Assembly: GCA_964581465.1 (NCBI GenBank)
Contig: CAZOOP010000044.1
Span: 1 to 31,165 of the forward strand
Origin: WJMB01 sp964581465
GTDB taxonomy: Bacteria > RBG-13-66-14
Direction of reading: 5' to 3'
DNA: 31,165 nt
Shown piece after piece: positions 16,373-24,425 of this stretch (within the stretch, counting starts at the first letter, position 1; the number at the start of each line of letters is the position of its first letter). Under the pieces are notes generated by a model. It saw only the letters and a list, made by a program, of their open reading frames with translations, did not search any database and was not told where the DNA came from. The position numbers and the translations under genes are program-made.

Positions 16373-17485
16373 TTGGGATCTAGACTACGTTATCTGATCG
16401 CCCTGGTGCTACTCGGGGCGGCCACCGCCAGTTTCGCCGGGTTCTTCGAAACCGAGACCGGCGGGATCGAGTGGGGCACGATCATCGCCATCGGCGCCGC
16501 CTTCATCTTCCTGATCATCTTCGCCGCGGCCGGCTTCAAGGTCGTCAAGCAGGCCGAGGTGATGATCATCGAGCGCCTGGGTAAGTTCCGCAAGGTCCTC
16601 AAGAGCGGCCTGCACCTGATCATACCCATCGTCGACAAACCGCGCAAGGTAAACTGGCGCATGGCCCGCAGCGTGCGCGGACGGACATACATCCAGCGCA
16701 TCAGCACCGAGCGCGTCGACCTCCGCGAACAGGTCTACGACTTCCCCGCTCAGGCCGTCATCACCAAGGACAACGTCCGAATGCAGGTCAACGCCCTGCT
16801 CTACTTCCAAATCACCGACCCGATCAAGGCCGTCTACGAGATCCTCAACCTGCCCCAGGCCATCGAGAAGCTCACCCAGACCACCATGCGTAACGTCATG
16901 GGCGAGCTGGACCTCGACGAGACCCTGATCAGCCGCGACGTCATCAACAACAAGCTGCGCATCGTCCTCGACGAAGCCACCGACAAGTGGGGCGTCAAGG
17001 TCAACCGCGTCGAGCTCCAGGACATCACCCCGCCGCCCGAAATCGAAGCGGCCATGCAGAAGCAGTCCACCGCCGAGCGCGAACGCCGCGCCACCATCCT
17101 CGAGGCCGAGGGCGAGAAGAAATCCGCCATCCTCCGCGCCGAGGGCGACCGCGAAAGCCGCATCGCCCGCGCCGAAGGCCTCAAACAGGAAGCCATCCTC
17201 GAAGCCGAGGGCTACCGCCAGCGCCAGCGCCTCGAAGCCCAGGGCGACGCCGACGCCCTGCGCCTGCGCGCCGAGGGCGAGTACGACGCCATCAACAAGG
17301 TCAAGGACGCCGTCGGTCAACAGGTGGCCCCCAACTACCTCATCGCCGTCAAGTACCTGACCACACTCAACCAGGTCAGCCAGGGCCAGGCCAACAAGAT
17401 CTTCTTCCCCTTCGAACTCACCAACGTCCTGGGCAGCGTCGGCACCCTCACCGAGATGTTCCGCGGCACCGGCGGCGGCGCCTAG
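16373..17485 (+). CDS. SPFH-domain slipin/stomatin-like protein
   Basis: This 370-residue membrane-anchored SPFH protein of the slipin/QmcA type has an N-terminal hydrophobic stretch (YLIALVLLGAATASFAGFF) and a second segment (IIAIGAAFIFLIIFAAAGF). The SPFH core follows (VVKQAEVMIIERLGKFRKVL through NVMGELDLDETLISRDVIN and WGVKVNRVELQDITPPPEI). Next is a long alanine/glutamate coiled coil (residues about 225-310, ERERRATILEAEGEKKSAIL and repeats) and a C-terminal assembly region. Such proteins form large cage-like oligomers in membrane microdomains and pair with NfeD. The start is a TTG at 16373 with GGAGG 6 bases upstream; the in-frame region before it is a shadow of the NfeD gene. Confidence 0.9.
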   Translation: MGSRLRYLIALVLLGAATASFAGFFETETGGIEWGTIIAIGAAFIFLIIFAAAGFKVVKQAEVMIIERLGKFRKVLKSGLHLIIPIVDKPRKVNWRMARSVRGRTYIQRISTERVDLREQVYDFPAQAVITKDNVRMQVNALLYFQITDPIKAVYEILNLPQAIEKLTQTTMRNVMGELDLDETLISRDVINNKLRIVLDEATDKWGVKVNRVELQDITPPPEIEAAMQKQSTAERERRATILEAEGEKKSAILRAEGDRESRIARAEGLKQEAILEAEGYRQRQRLEAQGDADALRLRAEGEYDAINKVKDAVGQQVAPNYLIAVKYLTTLNQVSQGQANKIFFPFELTNVLGSVGTLTEMFRGTGGGA

Positions 17486-17514
17486 CCACACCGCCAACGC
17501 CCGCCATACACACC

Positions 17515-17538
17515 AAGGGACGGCCCCGGCCGTCCCTT
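17515..17538 (+). terminator. Intrinsic terminator after the slipin gene
   Basis: AAGGGACGGCC pairs with GGCCGTCCCTT around a short CC turn, giving a stem of about 10 bp, followed by a short T run. It lies 30 bases after the slipin stop codon. Confidence 0.7.
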
Positions 17539-17617
17539 TGACCATCTCCTTGCAAACCCGCCAGCCCTGTAATATCATCTAGCGTAATCGTCACCGGACC
17601 ACCCCGACGAGGAGCCC

Positions 17618-20600
17618 ATGACACCCCTCACCACCCGCCGCATCAACAAGGCCTTCCGCGACTACTACGCCCTCCTCGACAGCTACCACGAGCACGGCCA
17701 GATGACCATCGAGTCCACCACCGAGACCGCCATGAAGCGGCTGCTGGGCGACTGGTGCTCGATGCTCGGCGGCTGGACGCTCATCAAGGAATCGATCAAG
17801 ACCCCGCGCGGGCGGAGCATCATCCCCGACGGCATCATCCGCGACCACCTCAACAGCACCCGCGGCTTCTGGGAGGCCAAGGACGAGGCCGACGACCTCG
17901 AAAGCGAAATCGAAATCAAGCGGCGCCAGGGCTACCCCTTCGACAAGAACCTGCTCTTCGACGACACCCAAACCGCCGTGCTGTTCCAGAACGACGCCCG
18001 CCTCGGCGAATGCGACATCCGCGACCGCGACAGCCTCGAGCGGATGCTGACCGACTTCTTCGCCTGGTCGACCCCGGACATCGACGGCTTCCACGAGGCC
18101 ATGGAACACTTCTACGAGGACCTGCCCCGCTTCGCCGAGGCCCTTCGAGCGCGGATTGAAGAAGCGAAAGGCAACAACAAACGGTTCGTCGAGCAGCTCA
18201 ATCGCTTCTACGAGGTCTGTCGCGAGAGCCTCAACCCCGCCGTCACCATCTCCCAGATCGAAGAGATGCTGGCCCAGCACCTGCTCACCGAGCGTATCGC
18301 CCGACGCGTCTTCCATTACGACCGCTTCCGCCAGAACAACGCCATCGCTCACGAGCTCGAGAACCTCGTCGACGCCTTCCTCGAAGACGCCCCCTCCCGC
18401 GACGACTACATGCGCGGTCTCAACCACTACTTCGCCGCCGTCGAACGACGCGCCGCCAACATCTACGACATCAGCGAAAAACAGGATTTTCTTACAAAGG
18501 TCTATGAGCCATTCCTCAATGTGTATTCTCCCCGCGACGCCGACCGCCTCGGCATCGTCTACACACCCCAGCCCATCGTCCGCTTCATCGTCAACTCCGT
18601 CGAAGCCGCCCTCAACGAACATTTCGGCAAGTCCCTGGCCGATCGCGGGGTCCACATCCTCGACCCCTGCACCGGCACCGGCAACTTCATCATCGCCGTG
18701 CTCGAGAAGATCAACGACCTGCGGCCATCCGCCCTCGAATACAAGTACAAGCGCGAGATCTGGGCCAACGAGATCCTCCTGCTGCCCTATTACATCGCCG
18801 GGCTCAACATCCACAACACCTATCACGAGCTGACCGGGGAGCACGCCGAGTGCCCCGGCGTCTGCTTCACCGACACCCTGCTGCTGAACCAGGTCAAGCA
18901 GCAGCTCGATATGGTCGGCCTGTCCGAGGAGAACGCCCGCAAGGTCAAGGCCCAGGAGGAGGCCGAGATAACGGTCATCCTGGGCAACCCGCCGTATAAC
19001 GCCTGGCAGGAGTACGAGAATCAGGGGGCCAAGAACGCCCCCCACGACACCATCAACGAACGCATCAAGCAGACCTACGCCAAGGACTCCCGGGCCACCA
19101 ACCTCAACTCCCTCTACGATCCTTACATCCAGTTCATCCGCTGGGCCACGGACAGGCTGGGAGAGACGGGGGTCGTGAGCTATGTGACTAATAACGGCTT
19201 CCTCGATGGCTACGCGGCTAGTGGGATGAGGAAGCATTTAGTGCGCGACTTCAGCGAAGTCTATCACTACGATCTGCGAGGCAACGTCCGCAAGAATCCT
19301 AAGATAAGCGGGACGACACACAACGTCTTCGGGATTCAGGTAGGTGTTGGTATCAGCTTGCTGGTTAGGGATGGAAGTGATAGTGGCAAGGTCTACTATC
19401 AGCGTCAACCGGAGTTTATCCGCAAAGAGGAACGCTATGATGACTTGGATTACCGCGGAGACTACAGGGTGGTGGATTGGAAGGAGCCGAAGCTGACAAA
19501 AGACGGCGCGGAGTGGTTCGCGCCGGAGACGGACTTCGAGGAGCTGCCGCCGCTGGGGAATAAGCAGACTAAAAAGCAGCGGTTAACCGAATGTGAGGCA
19601 ATCTTTCTGTCACTTAGCAATGGAGTAAAAACAAACCGAGATGCGGTAGTCTACGACTATGATGAGTGGCAGTTGGAGCAGCGCGTCAAGGCGATGATCG
19701 AAGCCTATAACCTGGAGATAGACCGCTGGAAACGCAGCGGACAGCCAACCGGCCGGGCGTTGAGCGAGTTCGTCGATACAGACAAGGTCAATTGGAGCCG
19801 TGACCTGAAGAAAGACCTGACTCGTGAACGCTATGTAGCATTTAGTAAAAAGCAAATACGAACCTCACTCTATCGGCCCTTTATGAAGAGCAATCTTTAT
19901 TTCGATAGAGTTATGAACGAGGAGATATATCAATGGCACCAATTCCTCCCCACACCCGCCCAGGAGGAGGAGAACCGGGTCATTGTATTAACGGATAAAT
20001 CCTCTGAGAAGCCCTTCATGTCTGTCATCTCCAATTGGATAACCGACCTGCACTACGTTGGCGCAGGCTGCCAAGCCCAATGCTTCCCCCTCTACGTCTA
20101 TGACGAAGACGGCTTTAACCGCCGGCTCAACGTCACCCCCTGGGCCATCGAGCTCTTCCGCGAGCGCTACTCCCTCCCCGGCGACTACTACGACCAACGC
20201 GCCGGGGCGGGCAGCCCGGACTTCGGCCCGGTCACGCCCTGGCGGGTGTTCCACTACGTCTACGCGGTCCTCCACGCGCGTGGGTATCGCGAGAAGTACG
20301 AGGCGAATTTGAAGAAGAGCCTGCCCCGGGTGCCGCTCTTGGGCGAAGCGGAAACCTTCCAGCGCCTGGCGCGGTTGGGCGAGGACCTGGCGCGCCAACA
20401 TCTGGATTACGAGAGCGCCGCAAGGTACGAGTTGGAACGGATCGAGAAGCCGCTGGAGGGAAAACCCTTCGACTGGGCCTGTCCGAGGCTGCGGGTGGAC
20501 AGGAAGGACAGGAGCGTCATCCGCTACAATAAGCAGTTGACGCTCAAGGGTGTGCCGGAGCGGGTTCACGATTATCGGTTGGGCAACCGCAGCGCGGTGG

Positions 20601-20773
20601 AGTGGGTCTGCAACCAGTACAAGAAGTACCCGGCGAAGGATGATTTCGTTATCCAGTTGCTCGAGCGGGTGATCACGGTCAGCCTGGCGACGCTGGACTT
20701 GGTGGACGAGGTGAATGCGATGTGGGAGGAGCACGCGGGGGAGGGGGGCGAGTATGAAGAATCTACTAGGTGA
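17618..20773 (+). CDS. Single-chain restriction-modification enzyme (type IIG/ISP-like, N6-adenine methylase)
   Basis: This 1051-residue enzyme carries both cutting and methylating parts. The N-terminus has a PD-(D/E)xK nuclease pattern: Pro70-Asp71 in IIPDGII and Glu86-Ala-Lys88 in FWEAKDE. A helical linker follows (about 150-300). The methylase has motif I DPCTGTGNF (349-357) and the catalytic NPPY (457-460), the signature of N6-adenine methylases. The C-terminal half holds the target-recognition region (around YDLRGNVRKNPKISGTTHNV and RTSLYRPFMKSNLYFD), ending in the DYRLGNRSAVEWVCNQYK block seen in type ISP enzymes. No helicase domain is present, so it is shorter than full type ISP proteins (about 1500) and fits a type IIG-style layout. 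From about 19180 to 20060 the base composition falls well below the rest of the gene. GAGGAG precedes the ATG, and the 3' end overlaps the next gene by 20 bases. Confidence 0.85.
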   Translation: MTPLTTRRINKAFRDYYALLDSYHEHGQMTIESTTETAMKRLLGDWCSMLGGWTLIKESIKTPRGRSIIPDGIIRDHLNSTRGFWEAKDEADDLESEIEIKRRQGYPFDKNLLFDDTQTAVLFQNDARLGECDIRDRDSLERMLTDFFAWSTPDIDGFHEAMEHFYEDLPRFAEALRARIEEAKGNNKRFVEQLNRFYEVCRESLNPAVTISQIEEMLAQHLLTERIARRVFHYDRFRQNNAIAHELENLVDAFLEDAPSRDDYMRGLNHYFAAVERRAANIYDISEKQDFLTKVYEPFLNVYSPRDADRLGIVYTPQPIVRFIVNSVEAALNEHFGKSLADRGVHILDPCTGTGNFIIAVLEKINDLRPSALEYKYKREIWANEILLLPYYIAGLNIHNTYHELTGEHAECPGVCFTDTLLLNQVKQQLDMVGLSEENARKVKAQEEAEITVILGNPPYNAWQEYENQGAKNAPHDTINERIKQTYAKDSRATNLNSLYDPYIQFIRWATDRLGETGVVSYVTNNGFLDGYAASGMRKHLVRDFSEVYHYDLRGNVRKNPKISGTTHNVFGIQVGVGISLLVRDGSDSGKVYYQRQPEFIRKEERYDDLDYRGDYRVVDWKEPKLTKDGAEWFAPETDFEELPPLGNKQTKKQRLTECEAIFLSLSNGVKTNRDAVVYDYDEWQLEQRVKAMIEAYNLEIDRWKRSGQPTGRALSEFVDTDKVNWSRDLKKDLTRERYVAFSKKQIRTSLYRPFMKSNLYFDRVMNEEIYQWHQFLPTPAQEEENRVIVLTDKSSEKPFMSVISNWITDLHYVGAGCQAQCFPLYVYDEDGFNRRLNVTPWAIELFRERYSLPGDYYDQRAGAGSPDFGPVTPWRVFHYVYAVLHARGYREKYEANLKKSLPRVPLLGEAETFQRLARLGEDLARQHLDYESAARYELERIEKPLEGKPFDWACPRLRVDRKDRSVIRYNKQLTLKGVPERVHDYRLGNRSAVEWVCNQYKKYPAKDDFVIQLLERVITVSLATLDLVDEVNAMWEEHAGEGGEYEESTR

Positions 20774-21686
20774 AAATGAAGATACGAAAGATATACATGT
20801 AAATATATACGCTGATGAAATTCAATCTAAGGTGTGTCCAATTACAAGACATAAATGGATGTATATAGGATTAATAATAGAAAAAATAAAAAGTCCACTA
20901 TTAAGAGATCTTATTTTTTATCGATATATTAATAATTATGATGTAAATTGTAAATATTTTGATAAAAATGATAAAATTATACATTGGACTGAAATATCAT
21001 CTGCTGACACATACAATATATGTTTAAGGTGGATAGAATACATACTAAATTCATATGAAAGCTCAAATACATTTTACTCATACATACTTGGTATCAATAA
21101 ATCAAAATTAAATGAAGATGAATTCGGAACCACTAATATATTTAATAACACTTATAATAGATTTTTTCGTTCTGCTGTGAAGTACGCACTTATAAGTATG
21201 AGTCATGGAAAGTGCGTTTATGTACATAACATATATCATGAAATAGGTCAACAAGAACATCATTGCTATTTCCCTTGGCATCCAATAAATAAAATCAGCA
21301 CAGAAGAGGAAAGAATAATAATGAAGACAAAGAGCATCAAGTTTTTACCTAAAAGTCATAAAAAAGATATATTATCTAATATTATACAAATTATTGATTT
21401 AGTATTAGGAATAAGTACAAGTATCTTGCATGGCATTGAAGATAGTAATAATTCTAAATATCGCGTTATGTTGTGTAAAAAATATTGCCCATTATTTAAA
21501 AGAATCATTGACAATCCAAGAAATGTCAATAGTCATTATCAATACGCAAATAGGATAATGATAAGGTTTTTTCCAAAAAAGAAAACTAATATTGATGATA
21601 TTGAAAGAAAAGCAGACAATTTTTATCACAAAAGAGATTTATTGTTATGTGATACTGAATCGGGTCAGCAAACATTTTCTTTTTAG
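20754..21686 (+). CDS. DUF3800-like protein, AT-rich
   Basis: This 310-residue protein resembles the DUF3800 family, predicted RNase H-fold nuclease-like proteins common near defence genes. Matching features are the N-terminal strand with acidic pair HVNIYADEIQS (Asp21, Glu22, where the family usually has DES), KWMYIGLIIEK, an acidic WTE at about 78-80, and the C-terminal NIIQIIDLVLGIS (Asp215), which resembles the family's QLADL-A block. The function is not established. The coding sequence is strongly AT-rich and lysine/asparagine-rich, unlike every neighbour, so it was acquired by transfer. The ATG lies inside the end of the restriction gene (20-base overlap, purine-rich GAGGGGGG upstream), implying coupled translation. 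The family call is moderate; the reality of the gene is not in doubt. Confidence 0.65.
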   Translation: MKNLLGENEDTKDIHVNIYADEIQSKVCPITRHKWMYIGLIIEKIKSPLLRDLIFYRYINNYDVNCKYFDKNDKIIHWTEISSADTYNICLRWIEYILNSYESSNTFYSYILGINKSKLNEDEFGTTNIFNNTYNRFFRSAVKYALISMSHGKCVYVHNIYHEIGQQEHHCYFPWHPINKISTEEERIIMKTKSIKFLPKSHKKDILSNIIQIIDLVLGISTSILHGIEDSNNSKYRVMLCKKYCPLFKRIIDNPRNVNSHYQYANRIMIRFFPKKKTNIDDIERKADNFYHKRDLLLCDTESGQQTFSF

Positions 21687-21700
21687 TTATCAAAACTTAA

Positions 21701-22392
21701 GGGCGGGGGCGCAGGACTGGTCCTCTGCCCCCCGCCGGGAATTGATATCGATGTCGTTTCGCGGCGGACCGCGGAGGGTCCGCCCTACGTGACCTGGCGT
21801 TTTGGGACGGCGGACCGCGGGGGACCAATCCCACGGCTCCGCCCTACGTGACCTGGCGTATTGGAACGGCGGACCGCGGGGGACCAATCCCACGGCTCCG
21901 CCCTACGTGACCTGGCGTTTTGGGACGGCGGACCGCGGGGGACCAATCCCANNNNNNNNNNNNNNNNNNNNNNNNNNNNNNNNNNNNNNNNNNNNNNNNN
22001 NNNNNNNNNNNNNNNNNNNNNNNNNNNNNNNNNNNNNNNNNNNNNNNNNNNCGGCTCCGCCCTACGTGACCTGGCGTATTGGAACGGCGGACCGCGGCGG
22101 ACCGCGGAGGGTCCGCCCTACGTGACCTGGCGTATTGGAACGGCGGACCGCGGGGGACCAATCCCCCGGCTCCGCCCTACGTGAGATATTGTATACGATA
22201 TCCCCGGGCGATCCGCCGCTAACGTCGGATAACACGAAACACGTAGGGCGGGGGCTCTGCCCCCCGCCGGGAATTGATATCGATGTCGTTTCGCGGCGGA
22301 CCGCGGGGGACCAATCCCACGGGTCCGCCCTACGTGACCTGGCGTTTTGGAACGGCGGACCGCCGGGGACCAATCCCCCGGCTCCGCCCTAC
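21701..22392. repeat. REP-like palindromic repeat cluster with 59-bp tandem units
   Basis: The stretch is built of GC-rich palindromic units. One kind pairs GGCGGACC with GGGTCCGCC or GGCTCCGCC around CCGCGGGGGACCAATCCC. The other runs from AGGGCGGGGGC to GCCCCCCGCC, sometimes with an AGGACTGGTCCT core. Units beginning GTGACCTGGCG repeat every 59 bases at 21789, 21848 and 21907, and continue after the gap at 22066, 22122 and 22181. Copies of GGGAATTGATATCGATGTCG follow two of the second-type hairpins. It leads directly into the RAYT gene and resumes after it. ORFs here are repeat translations, not genes. Confidence 0.85.
21952..22051. other. Assembly gap (100 N)
   Basis: Exactly 100 N bases interrupt the tandem repeat. 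This is the usual placeholder for a gap of unknown size, so the true number of 59-bp units is not known. Confidence 0.99.
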
Positions 22393-22411
22393 AACGATTC
22401 GGTTAACAAAA

Positions 22412-22864
22412 ATGTCGAAATACCCTCAACGCAAACATATCCGACTACGACGTGAACTATACAACAACCCTTCTTATGCATTCTTAATAACAATTTGCAC
22501 TTATCAACGGCGCAAACTCTTTTACAATAAGATTTACGCCGATCCTGTATTTTCTAATATCAAGGGTTTTCTTTCTGAAGCCACTAAACTATACGCTGCT
22601 TCATTACTTCCGGATCATCTTTATCTGCTGTTATCACCGACAGGAAGAAACTTGATAAATGTTATTGGGGGTTGGAAGGCATATACAACGAATATATTAC
22701 ATGACTTAGGTCTATTTGGTACCATTTGGCAAACCAGCTTCTATGATCATGTATTGAGAAAGGCGGACAACATCAAGTCGGCCGGGGAGTATATCTTGGC
22801 AAATCCAGTGCGTTTGGGATTGTGTGAGGATCATCGAGAGTACCGGTATAATTATCTAGGTTAA
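22412..22864 (+). CDS. REP-associated tyrosine transposase (RAYT, Y1/IS200-like)
   Basis: This 150-residue single-strand DNA transposase-like protein of the RAYT (TnpA-REP) group shows the family landmarks: FLITICTYQRRKLF near the N-terminus, LLPDHLYLLLSP (66-76), IGGWKAY, WQTSFYDHVLR (106-116) and the catalytic tyrosine block EYILANPVRLGL (Tyr127). The metal-binding HUH motif is altered: His69-Leu-Tyr71 replaces the usual His-x-His, a one-base change in the second codon. Catalysis may therefore be lost or changed. It is flanked on both sides by REP-like repeats, and a 27-base sequence at 22229-22255 recurs at 22871-22897. The start ATG at 22412 gives the normal family length; an upstream in-frame start would translate repeat sequence. 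Confidence 0.87.
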   Translation: MSKYPQRKHIRLRRELYNNPSYAFLITICTYQRRKLFYNKIYADPVFSNIKGFLSEATKLYAASLLPDHLYLLLSPTGRNLINVIGGWKAYTTNILHDLGLFGTIWQTSFYDHVLRKADNIKSAGEYILANPVRLGLCEDHREYRYNYLG

Positions 22865-22880
22865 CAGCAAATAACACGAA

Positions 22881-22971
22881 ACACGTAGGGCGGGGGCGCA
22901 GGACTGGTCCTCTGCCCCCCGCCGCAACGGCGGACCGCGGGGGACCAATCCCACGGGTCCGCCCTACGTGT
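22881..22971. repeat. REP-like unit downstream of the RAYT gene
   Basis: A 91-base unit bounded by an exact 13-base inverted repeat (ACACGTAGGGCGG and CCGCCCTACGTGT). It contains both hairpin types of the upstream cluster, the AGGACTGGTCCT core and the GGCGGACC/GGGTCCGCC palindrome, and starts 17 bases after the RAYT stop codon. Confidence 0.85.
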
Positions 22972-23194
22972 ATTCGGTATATAAGAGGTAATCGGCGCTT
23001 CACCGTCCGGTCTCATTAATAGCCAAAACCTGCCAAATCCCATAAAAAACTTGAAACGGGGCGATATTTGGTCTATTCTACCCTAATTGATTGATCGACG
23101 ACACTCGCCAAACGGCCGAAGGCGGCCCGGGCGCGGTGATGATCGATTGGCGAGCTCCGCGGCGCGAACGCCGCCTTCAACGACCGAGGTGGAC

Positions 23195-23527
23195 ATGAAG
23201 CAGCTACTCCCGATCCTTTTGGCCCTGGCGCTGCCCGTATTCGCCGGCAACATCTACGTCGCCGACTACGAGTCCCAGGCCGACCTCAACGTCTACGTGG
23301 TCGATTACGAGTCCCAGGCCGACCTGAGCGCTTTCGTGGCCGATTACGAGTCTTCGGCCAAGGGCAAGGACGAGGTTTGGTACTTCGTGGATTACGAGTC
23401 CCAGGCCGACGTGGTGATCTATTTCGTCGATTACGAGTCCCAGGCGGACTTGAACGTTTACTTCGTGGATTACGAGTCCCAGGCCGGCTGGGAAGGCGGC
23501 CACGGCTGGCAGGGGCGCTTGAAGTAA
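23195..23527 (+). CDS. Secreted Septknot-type repeat protein (predicted 7_1 knot), copy 1
   Basis: This 110-residue protein has a signal peptide (MKQLLPILLALALPVFA) and a mature part of about 93 residues made of six repeats of the form [IV]Y[FV]V-DYESQAD. It ends with an AGWEGGHGWQGRLK tail. The short beta-strand followed by a Tyr/Glu-Ser-Gln-Ala-Asp turn, repeated six times with a terminal AGW, matches my recollection of the Pfam Septknot (DUF6150-like) family, whose predicted fold is a 7_1 knot. Function is unknown for the family. The ATG at 23195 has GAGG 5 bases upstream; the longer frame upstream is unlikely. A second family member follows 79 bases downstream, so they probably form an operon. 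The fold assignment is from memory and needs a profile search. Confidence 0.78.
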   Translation: MKQLLPILLALALPVFAGNIYVADYESQADLNVYVVDYESQADLSAFVADYESSAKGKDEVWYFVDYESQADVVIYFVDYESQADLNVYFVDYESQAGWEGGHGWQGRLK

Positions 23528-23606
23528 CCAACCCGGACCGGCCCCGCCGTCGGCCGGTCGCGCCCGGCCGTCGTCGCGGGAAGGGCGGACCATTGGGAGA
23601 GACACC

Positions 23607-23984
23607 ATGAAGACATCGTTACATCTGCTCGGTCTCGCGCTGTTGATGACGGCGCTGCCGGCGGGGGCGCTCCTGGTGTACGAGTGCGACGATCCCGCCG
23701 ACGCCGACCTGTTGGTCTACGAGCGCGACTACTCGATGAACAGCGACCTGCACGTCGAGATCGTCGAGAACCGCAACTGGGCCGACGAGGAGTGGGAATG
23801 GTACTTCACCGACACCGCCGAGGAGGCCGACGTGGTGATCTACATCACCACGGACAAGGAGAAGGCCGACCTGCTGATCTGGTACGTCGAGATGAAGCAC
23901 CAGGCCGGCTGGGAGGGTTACCATCCCTACAAGGGGCACTTGGCGGAGCTGGACAAGCTGCGCGAGGTGCGCGAGAACGAGTAG
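23607..23984 (+). CDS. Secreted Septknot-type repeat protein, copy 2 (diverged)
   Basis: This 125-residue paralogue of the preceding gene has a signal peptide (SLHLLGLALLMTALPAGA). The same six strand-turn units follow but are much diverged: LLVYECDDPADAD, LLVYERDYSMNSD, LHVEIVENRNWADEE, WEWYFTDTAEEAD, VVIYITTDKEKAD and LLIWYVEMKHQAG. The C-terminal tail AGWEGYHPYKGHL aligns with the AGWEGGHGWQGRL of copy 1, then adds a charged extension (AELDKLREVRENE). GGGAGAGA lies just before the ATG. Keeping six units and the tail while the sequence diverges argues that the fold is under selection. Copy 2 is more acidic than copy 1. Confidence 0.75.
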   Translation: MKTSLHLLGLALLMTALPAGALLVYECDDPADADLLVYERDYSMNSDLHVEIVENRNWADEEWEWYFTDTAEEADVVIYITTDKEKADLLIWYVEMKHQAGWEGYHPYKGHLAELDKLREVRENE

Positions 23985-24018
23985 GGCGGGGCGCCTCCCC
24001 CGGTGAATGGTAAAACGA

Positions 24019-24042
24019 GCGGCCGGGGATGACCCCGGCCGC
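24019..24042. terminator. Strong hairpin between convergent genes
   Basis: GCGGCCGGGG and CCCCGGCCGC form a perfect 10-bp stem with an ATGA loop, between the Septknot pair and the convergent lipoprotein gene. On the minus strand the stem is followed by GTTTTA, so it serves that direction best and may stop both. Confidence 0.75.
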
Positions 24043-24071
24043 CGGCGTTAAAGCTGGAGAGCTTTGGTTGG

Positions 24072-24425
24072 TTATTCAAGCTCGCACTCCCATTTCGCAT
24101 ACAGGCCGTCATAGGACCCCTGAACGATGCCAACCTTCATGTTCTTCTGCGCGAATGCGGTGTAGGTTCCAGCTGGTTGGCCTTCAAAGAAAACATAACC
24201 ACTCGCACCAGTTGTTAGACCACCTACATATCCGTACCCTTGGCGATATAATTGAACCCATGCACCGCTTACCGGCGAGCCTCCGTCAGTAACATGAACC
24301 CCAATACCGGGGGGCGCAGCCAGGCCGTCGTCGGTTTCGGCGGACATGCCGTTCTCGCAGGCGGTCAGGCCCAGGCCGATCGTCAGCAGCAGAGCGATTG
24401 AGAGGACGTACTTGAGCGCTTTCAT
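24072..24425 (-). CDS. Small lipoprotein with Ig-like/carboxypeptidase-regulatory-like domain
   Basis: This 117-residue lipoprotein has a signal ending in the lipobox LTAC, with Cys23 as the lipidated residue. The mature part GIGVHVTDGGSPVSGAWVQL, then TTGASGYVFFEGQPAGTYTAFAQK, has the pattern of a carboxypeptidase-regulatory-like or CnaB-like beta-sandwich, which often mediates surface binding. Length is right for a single domain. The mature-domain DNA is lower in GC than the signal region and neighbours, suggesting a domain acquired from elsewhere. No operon partner is present. The 239 bases between this start and the UbiA gene include an AT-rich stretch (24485-24550) that probably holds promoters, but I cannot assign hexamers with confidence. 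Confidence 0.78.
   Translation of the reverse strand: MKALKYVLSIALLLTIGLGLTACENGMSAETDDGLAAPPGIGVHVTDGGSPVSGAWVQLYRQGYGYVGGLTTGASGYVFFEGQPAGTYTAFAQKNMKVGIVQGSYDGLYAKWECELE

Noticed and set aside
17591..19237. 548-residue minus-strand frame opposite the restriction gene
   Set aside because: It is a shadow of the GC-rich methylase coding strand; composition is Val/Gly/Glu-rich without domains.
21789..22190. Possible CRISPR array
   Set aside because: The whole 59-base unit repeats with no unique spacers, and no cas gene is present.
21802..22455. Frames of about 105 residues in the repeat cluster
   Set aside because: They are translations of the 59-bp tandem units, and some cross the N gap.
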